Below, piece after piece: positions 1 through 12,135 of a stretch of 40,000 nt of DNA. Position numbers and translations under genes: made by a program. Under the pieces are notes generated by a model. The model was not told the DNA's origin. It worked only from the letters and a program-made list of their open reading frames with translations, and did not search any database. The stretch's first letter is position 1, and the number at the start of each line of letters is the position of its first letter. The DNA comes from Glandiceps talaboti (lineage: Eukaryota > Hemichordata > Enteropneusta > Spengelidae). Location: positions 23,781,225 through 23,821,224 of the forward strand of contig NC_135557.1 of NCBI RefSeq assembly GCF_964340395.1, in the 5' to 3' direction.

Positions 1-257
1 TGGATACTAACCGGCTATAGTTTAATATTTTGACTAGTATTTGTTTTTATTATATGGTGACTCCAGATTTTTTTCTTGAATTTAGAGTTTTCTTGAACAA
101 AGTGACAATTAAATTCAAAACTGTATAATTCCAAGGCGCATTTTATGTTAAATTGTTTACAATATAATTATTTAGCCTGTATATTTGAAAAGCCTGTGCT
201 ATAAAAATGTATAAATCATTTTTATAGTTAAAACAAAGTGATTCAGATCATACTTAC

Positions 258-587
258 AATATATATCAAGTAATACATTCGTCGAACAATAGTTCTTGTT
301 TGGAAGTATACTATTGTATGCACAACAGGAAATTGTTAACCCATGGTCTTCATGAGTCATCACTTTCTCCAAGGATTGTGATGTAATATTACCATTGAAT
401 GCACCTTGTCTATATTGCAATTTGCCGGTATTGGTTTCGAGCTCTTCCCCATCGCTGAACCACAACAGGGTGGCTTCGGGATTACTACTACATGAGGTGC
501 ATGTCAGAGTAGTAGCCACCCCTTCAAGTACAGGACCTTCATATCCACTTAACAATGTCTCACAGCCTTGAGGTTCTGTTGGTGGAA
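258..587 (-). CDS. R2 Ig exon homologous to R1 exon 5
   Basis: 330 nt, phase 1 to 1, acceptor CGTTTATAG, donor GTAAGTATG. TTLTCTSCSSNPEATLLWF and LTISCCAYN mark the core. The last R2 exon visible; the intron beyond it continues to the window edge. Confidence 0.87.
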
Positions 588-884
588 CTATAAACGAGTT
601 GTCAAGTCTTAATTCTGTCCTGCACATACCTACTTACTTACCTACCCACCCACCTACATGCATGCATACATGTAACATACATACATACATACATACATAC
701 ATACATACATACATACATACATACATACATACACACACACATCCGTCCGTCCGTCCGTCCGTCCGTGCGTGCGTGCGTGCGTACGTACGTACGTACACAT
801 ACACATACATACATACATACATACATACATACATACATACACACATACATACATACATATATACATACATACATATATACATTC

Positions 885-917
<33 letters not shown>

Positions 918-2834
918 CACATTTCATCATGCCTATAGCACTATTGAAACTTAGTTCAGTTGCAAGTGCAATCGTCTTTTTTGATGACGATGTCTGTGGT
1001 AAGATGGCAAGAATACTGTCCGGGGAAACTATTTTAATAGGCGGTTAGGGTGTATAGTGAGTTCACATCGTTTAATAACAATTGGGTTTTAAAATAAGAT
1101 AAAATGCATTGTTTTCATTACATGTCATATATCAGTAAGGATTAGGCATCGGTCCGATCATAGGTGGAAGTTACGTGGGAAACTTGATTGGCAACTTTTA
1201 CTAAAAAAAATATTGTCAACAAGTTTTATCGTTATTGCTATTATAAGGTCATTAATTAAACATTGTAAATGTAGTGAATGTTGCTTGTTAAGTATCATAC
1301 ATCACTTCCTCCTAAGTTTGGACCGATGCCAAATCTGTACAGATAAGTTAATAAATTCAAGACATTTTATCTCGTTTAACATTTATGTCTTTAATTAGAT
1401 AACACGAATCCACAAGGTAATCTTGCCTGTATTTCTTTTTACTTATGTTTCATAGATTTGATAGACTGGGCGATCTACATGCCCACAAATGCTCTGGAAA
1501 GGTTATCTAGATCTGATCACTGACTACTTGCTACAGAACATTTTCCTTAAAGGTGTGTTGAACACTGTTTTACAGTTGTAAAATCAGCTGATTTCCGATG
1601 TTGGCAAACAAACTTTGTGTTCTTCAAGAAAGAAGTGAAAACAATTTGGTTTTATTCAATGCCCATCAGAGCCTCAGACCAGTAAGAAGATAACTACTGA
1701 AAAAAATCCCAACTTCATTGTTGTTGTAAATAGATGTTCAAATATGTTTTATTATACTTACAATGCACCTCCAGTTCCAGTACGTTTGACTCTCTAGTTT
1801 CAAATCCCTGCCCAGAAGCATTGCATTTATAGACTGCACTGTTGTGTTCAGCTTTCACCTTTATAGTCAAATCTTGAATCACAATGATGCCATGAAATTT
1901 GCCAGAGTCTGTTATTTTTTCACCAAGGATTTCATTTGGATCATTCCCTAAAAGAGTGCCATTTCTTATCCATTCTAGGGTTGATTCTGGGTTTGATGAA
2001 TCCGTTGAACAGGTTAATACCAAGCTTGTGCCTGATGTGACAGCTTCAGTATAGCCAGTCAAATCAATTACCAATGGGGCAACTGAAAATATATAGTCTA
2101 CTAATTCAGAATGTTCAAAATGAAAGTCAACAAATTGCGTTGATGAAGTATATTATTTATTAGACATTGCAATAAGGTTACTGCTATAAATTGTTAACTT
2201 TGTAAAGTAATATATTTGTCGATTTTGAAAAAGAAAATTCTTACTTTGCTTGGAGTGATACTCATACAGAGCGTGTCCACTAACTATTAGTGGCATGTTA
2301 TCATTTAGATTTCTAGTATAGTTCAATGGATATATTGTGAAAGTGAATATACTTACACGATACATTTGTTGTTGTAATACAAGTCAATGGATCAGTTTGC
2401 ACTAGGTTTGTAGCACTGCATTGGAAGTTTACCATATTGTCAACTCTAGAAACATACCATGAATATTTGCATAGTGAGGTATCACCATGTTCAGGTGAAA
2501 TGGTTTGATTCAATATAGCCTGGCTAGATTCATTCCTCCAATGAAGTGTGGCAAGTGGATTTCCATCTTGAGATTCACATACTATCATGACATATCTTCC
2601 TTCTTGCACATATCCAGTATCAGGCTCCCAGGAACATGTGGGAGGTTCTGGAGCATCTATTAAACAAATGATTTTGTTAATAGTACACCAATAATAATCA
2701 TCATTGGTGGTCAATCGAATAAACGTTCAAAAACCTATAACAAAAAGCCTAACAATAAAGACCACGCCCATAGCAAAGTTAACTGATATCACATTGGATA
2801 CACATTGATTTCAAATTTGGTGTGTGTGTATGTG

Positions 2835-2881
<47 letters not shown>

Positions 2882-5281
2882 GTGTGTCTGTCTGTCTGTC
2901 TGTGTATGCATGTATGTATGTATGTATGTATGTATGTATGTATGTATGTATGTATGTATCTGTCTGTGTCTGTGTCTGTGTGTGTGCCTGTGTCCGTCTC
3001 TCTGTCTGTCTCTCTGTCTGTCTGTCTCTCTGTCTGTCTGTCTGTCTGTCTGCCTGTCTGTCTATCTAGATCTGTCTGTCTCTGTGTGCGTCTATGTGTG
3101 TATGTGTGTGTGTCTGTGTCTGTTTGTTTGTAGGGGTTAATATTATTTCATAACATGGTATCACCATTTTCGACAAAACTCTTTTGGTCAATAGATTTTT
3201 GGATAAATAAAGTTGATTTTTTAATATAAAGTCCCTGGGGTGTCGGTTTACGAAACATTAATCCCATTTAGAAAGGCAAATTAATCATGAAATAACGTGA
3301 TTTTTGGTCAAAACCTAAACTCGAAAGGTCTCAGACTTACTGATCTCTGAAATTTGATGTGGATATCTCAAATTGGTTATTCTGAAGCTTATAATAGTTT
3401 TAATTGTTTCTCGATCAGTCTCAGGAAATACATCTTCCAAGGTTCATACTTGGTCATTTCCTTCATACGTTATATAACAACAAAGCAGTGTAGTTATACT
3501 GATGGTAGTTTGTTAGTAGATCCATAGATTTGGTGTATGTGTAAACATGTTTAAGCCCATGAAATATCAGTTATTGTTTGAACTGGTCAACGGAGAAAAT
3601 GACTCATATATTCAGTTGGCATGAACAAACCTGATTAGCCACCCCTCCCAGGCACATATACACGATAAACCGAAATAACAAGGTAACTGACAGCTGCTTT
3701 CAGAGAAGAACAGTTCAGCGGAGCTAAAATGTTTAATACTCTCAATATGTAACCATTCAATTTAAATTTACATTCCTGGCATCATGCAGTATGTCTTCTC
3801 CTTTTGTGTTACTTACATTTGACATCAAGTGCATCTGTATTACATTGCTCGTTTTCAGTTAACCACTCCCCTTCACATCTATACTTCCTCTTGTTATCAC
3901 TTGGTGTCAAAATCCATTCATACTGACAGATTGTCAGTCTCTCCTCTTCAGATGGTAGAGGTTCAGGTGTTGTGTAACTTGTACAAACTAGAGGGTCTGG
4001 TTTATCATCTTCATCAATAAACCACTTTAGTACAGGGTGGGGATTGCCATCAGTTGCTTCACATGTTAATATAGATCTGTCACCAGCCTGAAGATATTCA
4101 GGGTTTGACAATGATTCATATGAACAAGTTGGCCAGTCACCATCAGGTGTATCTGTTGTATAGAGTTAGTTATAGCCAATTAAAAACTTTTTACAAAACC
4201 CTTTTAGTTATTTGTTTGGAGTTGTGAAACTTTTACAGGAATTATATACGGCTCATCTCAGCCTCGAGCACGTAAACATTCGACCAGTAAATGCTTCACA
4301 AGAAATATCCATTTTGATTGTCTCGGTACCACCATGGACTCCATTATTTTATTGAGCAAAGGTCATAATATTTATAGCACCACTGTACAAAAATAGAGTC
4401 TACTCCCAATAAATTTAATAACGAATATTTCAGATTCACTAAATAAATTTTAATTTGGTGTACATATACCTCGAGTAATTTAAGGTAATGCTTTCTTTCT
4501 GTGCTTTATCAACATAGTGTATACAATTTGCGTTGAGAAATATCTATATTTAAAGAAATATAAACTGAATGCCTTTCGTAAGGGTAAGGACTTTAGATTT
4601 TTGCTCCTACACACAGTAGTTGTTGGAAAACAACATTCTCAGCCACAGCTTAATACATGATACAGGTTTTAATTAGAAAATTAATTATACTAAATTAACT
4701 ATATGGAATTTTAAGCTTATATACTTAAGATATTGACTACTTACCGAAAATCATTAATTACACAAATGAATCATTACATCAACAAACTTTATGGGACATG
4801 GATACTTTGTTATTATCAATATAGGTATTTAAAAAATAGTCTAATTAATGACAATCATTACTTATGAAAATGAATAGTAACAATTAAAATTACATCAGCA
4901 AGCAAACCCATGTGCTTTTAATGTCATAGATGCTTAACCAATTGTATGTGATTTGGAACGTGCATCCTGATAAAGAGTAATTACTGAAAATTTATAATTA
5001 TAAATTACTCATGACAGATAGAAGCTACATAATCTAAGTTCATACAATACATGTAACATGAACTTATCATCAATGTATGTACCAAATCATATGAAATTTC
5101 AAGCTTGCATAGCCTAATTACCGAAAATCATTAATTATGCAAATGAACAATTAATATTAATGGTTTGTTTACCGAAACATAATCATTTCTAGTCATTGAC
5201 CTAAAGAATGTGAGCACCAAATTCCTTCGGAATTAAGCCGGTCGTTTTTAAGAAAACGATGTCAGACAGACAAACAGACAC

Positions 5282-5369
<88 letters not shown>

Positions 5370-8300
5370 ACACACACACACACCTTCCATCCTATCCCAT
5401 CCCTAAAACATAACCTTCTATAAGCTTACGGAAGGTAAAAATCACAAAAACATAGGATTGGTATTACTTACAGTACACCTCCATATCAATAGATTCCATA
5501 TCACAACCAACAGAATTACAGGCTTCACATCGATAACGTCCAGCATTTGTTCTATGCACACTGTCTATTGTCAAAATACTTCCATCATAATTCATCCAGT
5601 GATCTGTAGTATTACTCATCAGTATGCCATCGTGATACCAGTTGTGGGAAGGTTTTGGTACTCCTTCAGTTACACATTGTAATGTAGCCTGATCATCTTC
5701 TTTTGGGATTGTAGGCCTGATTTCAACATCATTGACTTTTGGAGCTGTCTTTTCTGAAAGGAAATTTAGATATGTTTTTTTTTACCAACAAATAAACATG
5801 ATATGTATTCAGGCATTTTTAGAATCAGCCTTTTCGCTAAATTCATAGCGGACTGTGTGATAAGTTAGGATTGATTAGTTGCTTCGTTTTGCTTAAACTT
5901 CGAATTCACCTGTCTTTCTTTATCTTTTCTGTTGCTATCGTCTGTTCTTAAAAGCTGATAGCTAAGGCCAGGGGAAACAAACTGTTCAACGGGCCCGACC
6001 TACGATATTATTATGCCATTTTATTTTTCTTTGTGATGGGCAATGCGTATTTAGATCAATCCTGGAATTTTAAGACCATATTCAAACATTTAAAATGTGG
6101 CTATGGTTTGATATTTTCAGCCTCGAAATGTCGTCCTACATTATTATCTCTTTAAAAATAGCGCAAATATTGCGTTGTCGCACAACTTCATGTTCAGGGC
6201 AATGGTAGGTATATAATTTTTTGAAGATTTAATGTTGTAACCAAAATAAGATTTTCATACCTAATTTCATAATAATAATCCAGCCATCCTATGTTGGAAG
6301 TGTACTTAATCAAGACAAGTATAGCAACATCCTAATCAAACTGTAAAGTGATGTATCTACAAGGTGTTGTGCTTCTTTATTTTTTTAAAATCAAATTTAA
6401 TCTAATTCATACCTATGTAACAGGTTTAACTGTCTTTGTTGTCTTATTGTAATTAAAGGCCAGCTACATTCAATTTATAGGTGATTAAACAGCTGTACAT
6501 GTCTTGCAACATATTATATAATCAAGTCATGAACCAAGCTGGCCATGCTCCACACTTTACCACCAGATGAAATAGTAAAGTAAATATATATAGCTAATTA
6601 ACAATGTGCTGTTCTCACTGTCTCAGCTAATGAAGTCACATCTACACATTCTCAACAAACTTAAGCTCAATCTACTGGGAAATTTCAGTCCAATCTGCTC
6701 AGTAGTTTTGGAATTAAAGACGACCAAAAAGGGACATTTTAGCCCTAATTTGCATATTACTGATGGGCTCATCATGTTATGAACAAATCTTACTTTACAC
6801 CCCCTTTAAAATGTTCCCACCAAATATCGCACCAATCTGCCCAGTACTTTTTGAGTTTAAGTTTTTTTTACCAAAATCAATGTTTGACCCAAATCACACA
6901 CCTGTGACGCGATCATTTTCATTTGAACGATTTCCCAACTAGACCCCACAAGTAATGTCCACACCAAATACCAAGTCAATCGGGTTGTCAGTTTTTAAGT
7001 TTAAATCGTCCACACACACACACACCGCTCGATGCCTATAGCACTACTGAACCTGCATTGTAGTTCAGTTGTGCTAAAACTGATCACAGGTACAGGTTAC
7101 AACTCATTATGAGACATACATCCCCTTATGTATATGAAATATACATCCATTTGTAAAGTAATATCGTTTGGACTTGTATTGTAGTTGGTTGTCACTGTTA
7201 GTTTAATGTATTATTGTACCATATAATTGCATGTCTCCAGTGCACTATAGTTGACAGAAGGGTGTTGCTACAATAATTTAGGAATTTCATTTTGAAGACA
7301 TTAATTCTTTTAAGAGGGGCGGGGCAGAGGAGCTACACAATATGTATAACCTTAAATTGTGTCAATACCATAACTAGAAGTAATGCAAGAAACCGTTTGC
7401 CATACAGACAAATATCACAGGAATAAAATCAAATTTAATGACTGTATAAAGTACTTTATTTGAACTAAACTTAAAACATTTTACAATCATTATATATGGC
7501 TTGTTTTTTACAGTAACTGTCCAACCATTCTATAAATATAGTGTCAGTGGCGTTATAGCACAACAGTCTTCCTCTACATGCAAATGCATACTTCTCGTTA
7601 CACATGCAATGTGCACCATCATGTTAGTGTTGGTATGTGCAGTGTTTAGTTGCTGGGTGACTTTCTCATATCTTAAATATTTCTCCACTTGTCTGTTTTA
7701 CCTTTGCATTATACTCGACCATTTGACTGTTGCTATTGGCACCATCTTGTTGCTAGCGAAACATAAGATCATTTTTATAAGAATTATTGACATGGCTACC
7801 TATCACAGTGACTATTTGCCTCCCGACGATAATTAAGTTGCGAAAAAGGAATAACACGGCAATGATTCAATGTGAGGCAGGGATTATCATAAATTTGTTA
7901 ACAGTTAGTGGTGACATGCCTAGAAAATCATTTGTTTGCATCTTTTCGCCATGCGTGTGTATTTCCTATAAAGGCTGATAAAATCGGGAACTTTAAATTA
8001 GCAGTCAACTGACATAACAGTAATTTATCATTTCAAAAAGATAATCAAGTGTACACCTACCTAAAACTGTGAGATCAATATCAACAGTAGTAGCATCACT
8101 CTTCCCTTCTACATAGACAGCACATTCATATTGTCCACTGTCATTAGGTTCAGTGATTGGTATTACTAAATTGATACCATTCAATTCAAAACGATCATCA
8201 TAAGGAGACGACCAGAATTCCTCTCCACTTGAGAATACATATTGCACTATGCGATCACGAGTTTCTTCTTGGGTCCATTTATTCCATTGCAAGTAGTATA

Positions 8301-8616
8301 GAGTACAATCATTATTAATTTGATATTCACAGGTCAGGACTCCTTCATTGTCTTCTACAACGACTACTTCCGGGTTTGGTGAAAACACATCAATCACACA
8401 TTCTGAGTTTACTGTAAAGGCAAAACGTGACATTCAAGCTTAAACAAAATGCATACTTTTTTTTGCCAATAAGTCCTCTGCACCGCTTCATAACTGAGTC
8501 TCAACCACAACAACTAGGTTGAGAATACACACAGTGTACCAAGTATGAGAAATCTTACCACTACTGTATAGAATCAGCAAAATCAGGCATTTCAGAACTG
8601 AATTTTCACCTGCCAT
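258..8616 (-). CDS. R2: paralogous Ig receptor, 5' part (runs off left edge)
   Basis: Seven exons found (8616-8559, 8411-8061, 5753-5472, 4152-3817, 2656-2357, 2082-1762, 587-258), 1978 nt, with phase 1 at every internal junction. Encodes a signal peptide and six Ig domains. Exons 1-3 closely match R1 with their introns, two Ig exons have no R1 counterpart, and the last two match R1 exons 4 and 5 at lower identity. The rest, presumably Ig, FN3, membrane and kinase-like exons, would lie left of the window. Whether its kinase is active cannot be judged here. Confidence 0.87.
660..980 (+). repeat. Tetranucleotide array with family 2 terminal hairpin
   Basis: (CATA)n 675-739, (CCGT)n about 743-767, (GCGT)n 765-782, (ACGT)n 781-796, (ACAT)n 797-915, followed by GCCTATAGCACTATTGAA and GTTCAGTTGC as a family 2 hairpin. 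Within the R2 intron between its exons 4 and 5 homologues (588-1761); the rest of that intron shows nothing recognisable. Confidence 0.85.
1762..2082 (-). CDS. R2 Ig exon homologous to R1 exon 4
   Basis: 321 nt, phase 1 to 1, acceptor ATATATTTTCAG, donor GTAAGTA. LVLTCSTDSSNPESTLEW and AVYKCNASG mark the core. Same length as the R1 exon but strongly diverged. Confidence 0.87.
2357..2656 (-). CDS. R2-specific Ig exon b
   Basis: 300 nt, phase 1 to 1, acceptor TTTGTTTAATAG, donor GTAAGTAT. APEPPTCSWE, MIVCESQDGNPLATLHW, CKYSWYVSRVDN and NFQCSATN parallel exon a motif by motif. Absent from R1. Confidence 0.85.
2818..3135 (+). repeat. (TGTC)n/(TGTA)n/(TGTG)n mixed microsatellite
   Basis: Continuous pyrimidine-purine tetranucleotides in the intron between R2 exons b and a. 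The remaining intron (3136-3816) has no gene or repeat I can name. Confidence 0.9.
3817..4152 (-). CDS. R2-specific Ig exon a
   Basis: 336 nt, phase 1 to 1, acceptor CTATACAACAG, donor GTAAGTA. Begins TPDGDWPTCSYE; core Cys in SILTCEATDGNP, Trp in LKWFIDE, second Cys in KYRCEGEW, plus an extra pair (CTSY, CQYEW). No equivalent seen in R1. It resembles the next exon, suggesting local exon duplication. Confidence 0.85.
4561..5440 (+). mobile_element. Non-autonomous element with subterminal inverted repeats, microsatellite and terminal hairpin (family 1)
   Basis: The left end carries GCCTTTCGTAAGGGTAAGG. The right end carries a short hairpin around CTTACGGAAGG, whose complement repeats the left motif CCTTCCGTAAG. 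Internal sequence has repeated units around ATTACCGAAAATCATTAATT, then (CAGA)n/(CACA)n just before the right end. This resembles Helentron-derived non-autonomous elements, but a MITE is possible. Confidence 0.55.
5263..5383 (+). repeat. (CAGA)n then (CA)n microsatellite
   Basis: Lies just inside the right end of the family 1 element at 4561-5440. Confidence 0.9.
5472..5753 (-). CDS. R2 exon 3: Ig domain
   Basis: 282 nt, phase 1 to 1, open throughout. ATLQCVTEG, HNWYHDG and NAGRYRCEACN mark the core. 12 of about 93 residues differ from R1 exon 3. Confidence 0.9.
5754..8060. other. R2 intron 2, shared repeats with R1
   Basis: Segments aligning with R1 intron 2 (29267-31726), including 5929-6150 with 29485-29730 and 7085-7980 with 29745-30440 and 31155-31330. 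It contains the family 2 element at 6540-7082. A repeat with TGTTGCTATTGGCACC and TTGTTGCTAG at about 7720-7765 recurs at 30350-30385 and, diverged, at 26600-26960. No exon is seen in it. Confidence 0.55.
6540..7082 (+). mobile_element. Interspersed repeat with (CA)n and terminal hairpin (family 2)
   Basis: Ends with (CA)n then GCCTATAGCACTACTGAAC, a short loop and GTTCAGTTGTGCTA, which pair as a stem of about 14 bp. The same hairpin follows the microsatellite at 930-975. The left limit is uncertain. Confidence 0.5.
8061..8411 (-). CDS. R2 exon 2: V-like Ig domain
   Basis: 351 nt, phase 1 to 1, acceptor CCTTTACAG, donor GTAGGT. GVLTCEYQ, YYLQWNKW and NDSGQYECAVY mark the Ig core. Two codons longer than R1 exon 2, with changes concentrated near the C-terminal strand. 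Confidence 0.88.
8559..8616 (-). CDS. R2 exon 1: start codon and signal peptide
   Basis: The ATG at 8616-8614 opens MAGENSVLKCLILLILYSS; donor G|GTAAGA, 58 nt. It differs from R1 exon 1 in only two residues. Confidence 0.85.
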
Positions 8617-8932
8617 TACTTCTGCGAAGTCGATGAATCCCAAGGCTTGCTTTGAATAGTTCTAACATGTGCACATGTTTTCAAACAGAGGGCGTAGTGG
8701 TGGTCGTGTTAAAAATACCGTGGAAAGATAAACATCTTATTAATATTCAGTATTTGGGCGAAGTCGAATCTGCACATGTCACTGCGAGTAAAATACATAT
8801 TTCTAAAGCGTGTATTGAATATTGGGGATGGAATCACAATTGGAAAAATAAGACTAAGGTTATTTCAGTAACCTAGTATTATGCTGAAAATACGGCTAAT
8901 GGCACGCTCTACGGAAATCGAGGTCACTACAT
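8617..8932 (-). other. R2 5' flank, conserved with R1 (putative 5'UTR/promoter region)
   Basis: Nearly identical to 32273-32578 beside R1, then alignment ends at GAGGTCA. Close to both start codons, so it probably holds the shared 5'UTR and promoter. No TATA box is asserted. Short open stretches here differ between copies mainly by amino-acid-changing substitutions, so they are not coding. Confidence 0.5.
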
Positions 8933-10659
8933 CAACTCATTTTGACAATAATCGAGTAAACAATGTCAGGAAAACACGTCAATCGTCTTCAGTGGAAGTT
9001 TTTCTTCCTATTCCATGATGAATCTCAAAATTTCCCGTGTACAAAACGTTTGAAGGCGGGCATGCCATCATGTCTTGTAACTTGAGTGTCAGTACTATTG
9101 ACGTGTTATCATGTTTAGTTAACATCTCTCCGAAGTAAGTTTACTTGTCTATACCCACTTTAGGTAGATGTATTATGCATAGAAAAACAAGCATTGGCTG
9201 AAATGACGCCAGCTGGCAATGATTTCGGTCATGTAGCCCCTTTATGTGCTGACAATATCACCTTGCCGACAGTAGTCTATTTGAAATAGGTCAGAAAATT
9301 CTATAATATGACTATTTACAGATGTTTAACAACACTGAGGTGTAATCATTGGCCTGAAATTTAGATACAAAAGACACTAACCGTTTTATATCGACCCCAG
9401 GGTACCATCACAGGATCTACTCTATTAGCCCTGCATTACGCCTTTAGTATCTTGACAACAAAAGGCATGAACCTGTCCTTTGATATAACATTGCCTTTGA
9501 TACATTTTGTAACTGGTCCTGATGACAATGTTCCTCACAATACCAAAATAATAATATGTAAATAGGAATATTCAACAGAGTCAAAGTTATGAGTGAGGGC
9601 GCTAAATGTGCCAGTATTTCGTAACAATATTAATATGATTATTATGCGATCCTACATTTTCCTGGAAAGGAATTGTTATAAAGCTTTTTTTGTATTAAGG
9701 TTTTCACAGTATATTCTTCACAAAGTATATATCCTCTCCAAAATGTGGTAGCTTTCTTTCAGTTTACAGAAATAGATAAATTTCCTTATGAGCAAACTGA
9801 CAGCAATTGAATGTACAAAAATGATTCCTTTGGGTCAGAGATAATCGTTTTACTGGGTAGTCAAATTAAGTATGAAGCTTTTCCCTTTACAAAAGAGAAA
9901 ATTCCTTTACGGTGAGTTCGTATATTTACACGTTGAGTAGAAAACAGGTTCAATCAATTTACTTTGACTTTGTACGTACATGTAACAATAGAAATGTGAT
10001 TAGTGGTCGGTCCTATACTGTCAGTATATGACTGACAAATGTAATATAAAGGGTCCCTGATTCGCAGGTACAGTTGTTAAATTAGTTTTGTAAGTCAATC
10101 AGTTGTTGGGTGGTGGAGACATGGTCATGTGAGTATGTTAACTATAGGCAACCACCCCACCCCCCATCCCCCGTCCGGGCACTCTAGGCGTAGATGGTGT
10201 GCAGTAAACAGCTACTTCTTGTGCTCCTGAACTAATCTCTTGCTTACCTCTATTGTCCTTCTATTTCGGTTAAAACCAATTTCTTCCAATGGGGAAATAT
10301 TTACACGTACACCATTGTGAGGCGTTGGTTTATAGAATTATTCGAGGGTTTTTTCCGGTTTCTTCCGTGCCATTGGTGTAGTAATCAGTGCTTTTGTGCC
10401 GACCCAGTTTGACAGTGCAATTTCTGACGTGCACACGGTAAAAACGAACAGATGCATTCATGTTTATCAGAGGCCAGTTTGCACTACCGTTTACATTGAC
10501 ATCCGTTGGCTTTGTTGAGTAGTACTTTATACAGTTTTGAACTTCAATGTTTCTGGAGTATTTTCGAGAAATTCGGTACCATTTATTTAAAGTAGGATTA
10601 TATGAATAATTGTACTTTTTATACTATTTTCTGACGATGAAAATCTGAAATGTAAAGCT
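8933..10659. other. Intergenic, R2-specific flank
   Basis: Apart from the kinase-exon relic at 9440-9550 I see no gene, RNA or recognisable element. Low-complexity C-rich patch near 10153-10175. Confidence 0.5.
9440..9550 (-). pseudogene. Relic of the kinase glycine-loop exon (R1 exon 14 homologue)
   Basis: The minus strand reads GPVTKCIKGNVISKD then FVVKILK, clearly related to exon 14 (GPVTKCIKGEVISQD, VNVKILK). The 5' part is frameshifted after YFGIV, and a donor-like GTAATG follows at the matching place. No other kinase exon was found nearby, so it looks like an orphan fragment of another gene copy. Confidence 0.75.
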
Positions 10660-12135
10660 GAGATAGGACAAACTATCACAAATGCTTCAATAGTGCATTA
10701 TAGGCAAATAACCAATCACACATTTAACGCTATAATTTATGGTGTTATACCTTCCATTAGTTTTTATTGCTATTTATTCTTTTTTTTCTTCATTTTTTCG
10801 CATATGGTCCAACAGGGGTAGCCGATCAACAGAATGACGAAAAAAAATGAAGAAAAAAACATAAAAATACCAGACAATGAAAATATCAAATACGATACAC
10901 GAACATAACAATATGCATACACCTAATGACAAAATGTAACATGAAAATATACAAGAAAACTGAAAAAGAATACCTACAGAATGCTACGTATTTTCTGTTA
11001 ATTGATTTTTCAAAGTGGCAAATTTCAAATTGGTTGTAGAATATTCTAGAAAATGTATTTTGGTCTAAAGCAGCTAGGTGGGACATACAAATTAAATTTC
11101 GTAAGAATATCCTGATTCTTGCTAAAGGAAATCACGTACTCATAGACAAAACAAATTTTGACGTCTAATAAAAAGAGGGGGAGTTTAAAGAAATTACACA
11201 GATTAAAATAATGGTCAGCTTCATACACACACTGTTTTAAGCATATATGTGTGTATTTGACAATTTTTTTTCTGAACTCGACTAATGAACCAAATAACCT
11301 TCTGACAATATGATTACTGTGGTGGGGAAAACTACAATTGTTAACTAGTTATACGCCACCATTGATGACATATACTCTAGATATTGGCTGTTTATCAAGT
11401 TTGTTATCATAGTATATGACCCTACATTTCTTTGATATTGAGATCACCTAACATGTACTAAACTTAAGATTAAGTTTCCACCATCTACATCAATTACTGA
11501 CAGACCTGTCACCAGTCTCAGGAAGTCTGCAATGATTCAGAATCGATTAACGTACACATTCTGTGTCTTCAGTGTAAATATGCATAGTTGAATATTTGAT
11601 AACAGGTGTTAGGTCATTTATATACATAATTAACAGAAAAGGGCCAAATAGTGACCCTCGAGAGGAGCACCTGAGATGGAACACATATGTCGTTAGCTTT
11701 GTTTTCTACACATTTTGAACCAAGTATGATCGCAACCGTGAGAGTAATGCCCAAAGTTAACCATAAAATTGCAATTTATGGACGAGTTGCGATTCACCGA
11801 ATCAAACGCTTTAGAGAAGCATATACACTATCAACCTGAACGCCGGATGCTAATACTTTGGTGATGGAATATTCGTATGAGATGAGATTTGTTGCTGTCA
11901 ATTTATTAGGAAGGAATTGTGTTGAGACTCTTGAATGGAACGCTTTATATGATTATAGATAACATTGTAAAATTTTACTAAACCTTCAAACATGCTACTA
12001 GATAATAGTGAAATCAGCTCGTCTGAACAATTTGGCAAAATGATCCCTGGAATTTTGTCATACCGCAAGCCTTATTGATATCCACTACATTAAGTGCCTG
12101 AGAAATGTCATCAGATGAGATTATCAGATTTAATC
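10660..12135 (-). mobile_element. Decayed non-LTR retrotransposon fragment (copy 1)
   Basis: The minus strand around 11595-11690 reads like a degenerate GxPxGSxxGPxLLxMYINDL reverse-transcriptase motif, and about 11765-11830 holds the KAFDSVN region broken by small indels. Nearly the same sequence recurs at 35880-37375. Different from the RT at 38.8-40.0 kb. Confidence 0.6.

Noticed and set aside
660-1048. 149-codon plus-strand frame rich in HTYI
   Set aside because: Microsatellite translation running into a repeat hairpin.
1213-1398. Short plus-strand frame
   Set aside because: No domain, no splice context, AT-rich intron sequence.
8652-8876. Plus-strand frame conserved in the other copy at 32409-32672
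   Set aside because: The four base differences I see in the shared core all change the residue, and the downstream ends differ; this is conserved flank rather than a gene.
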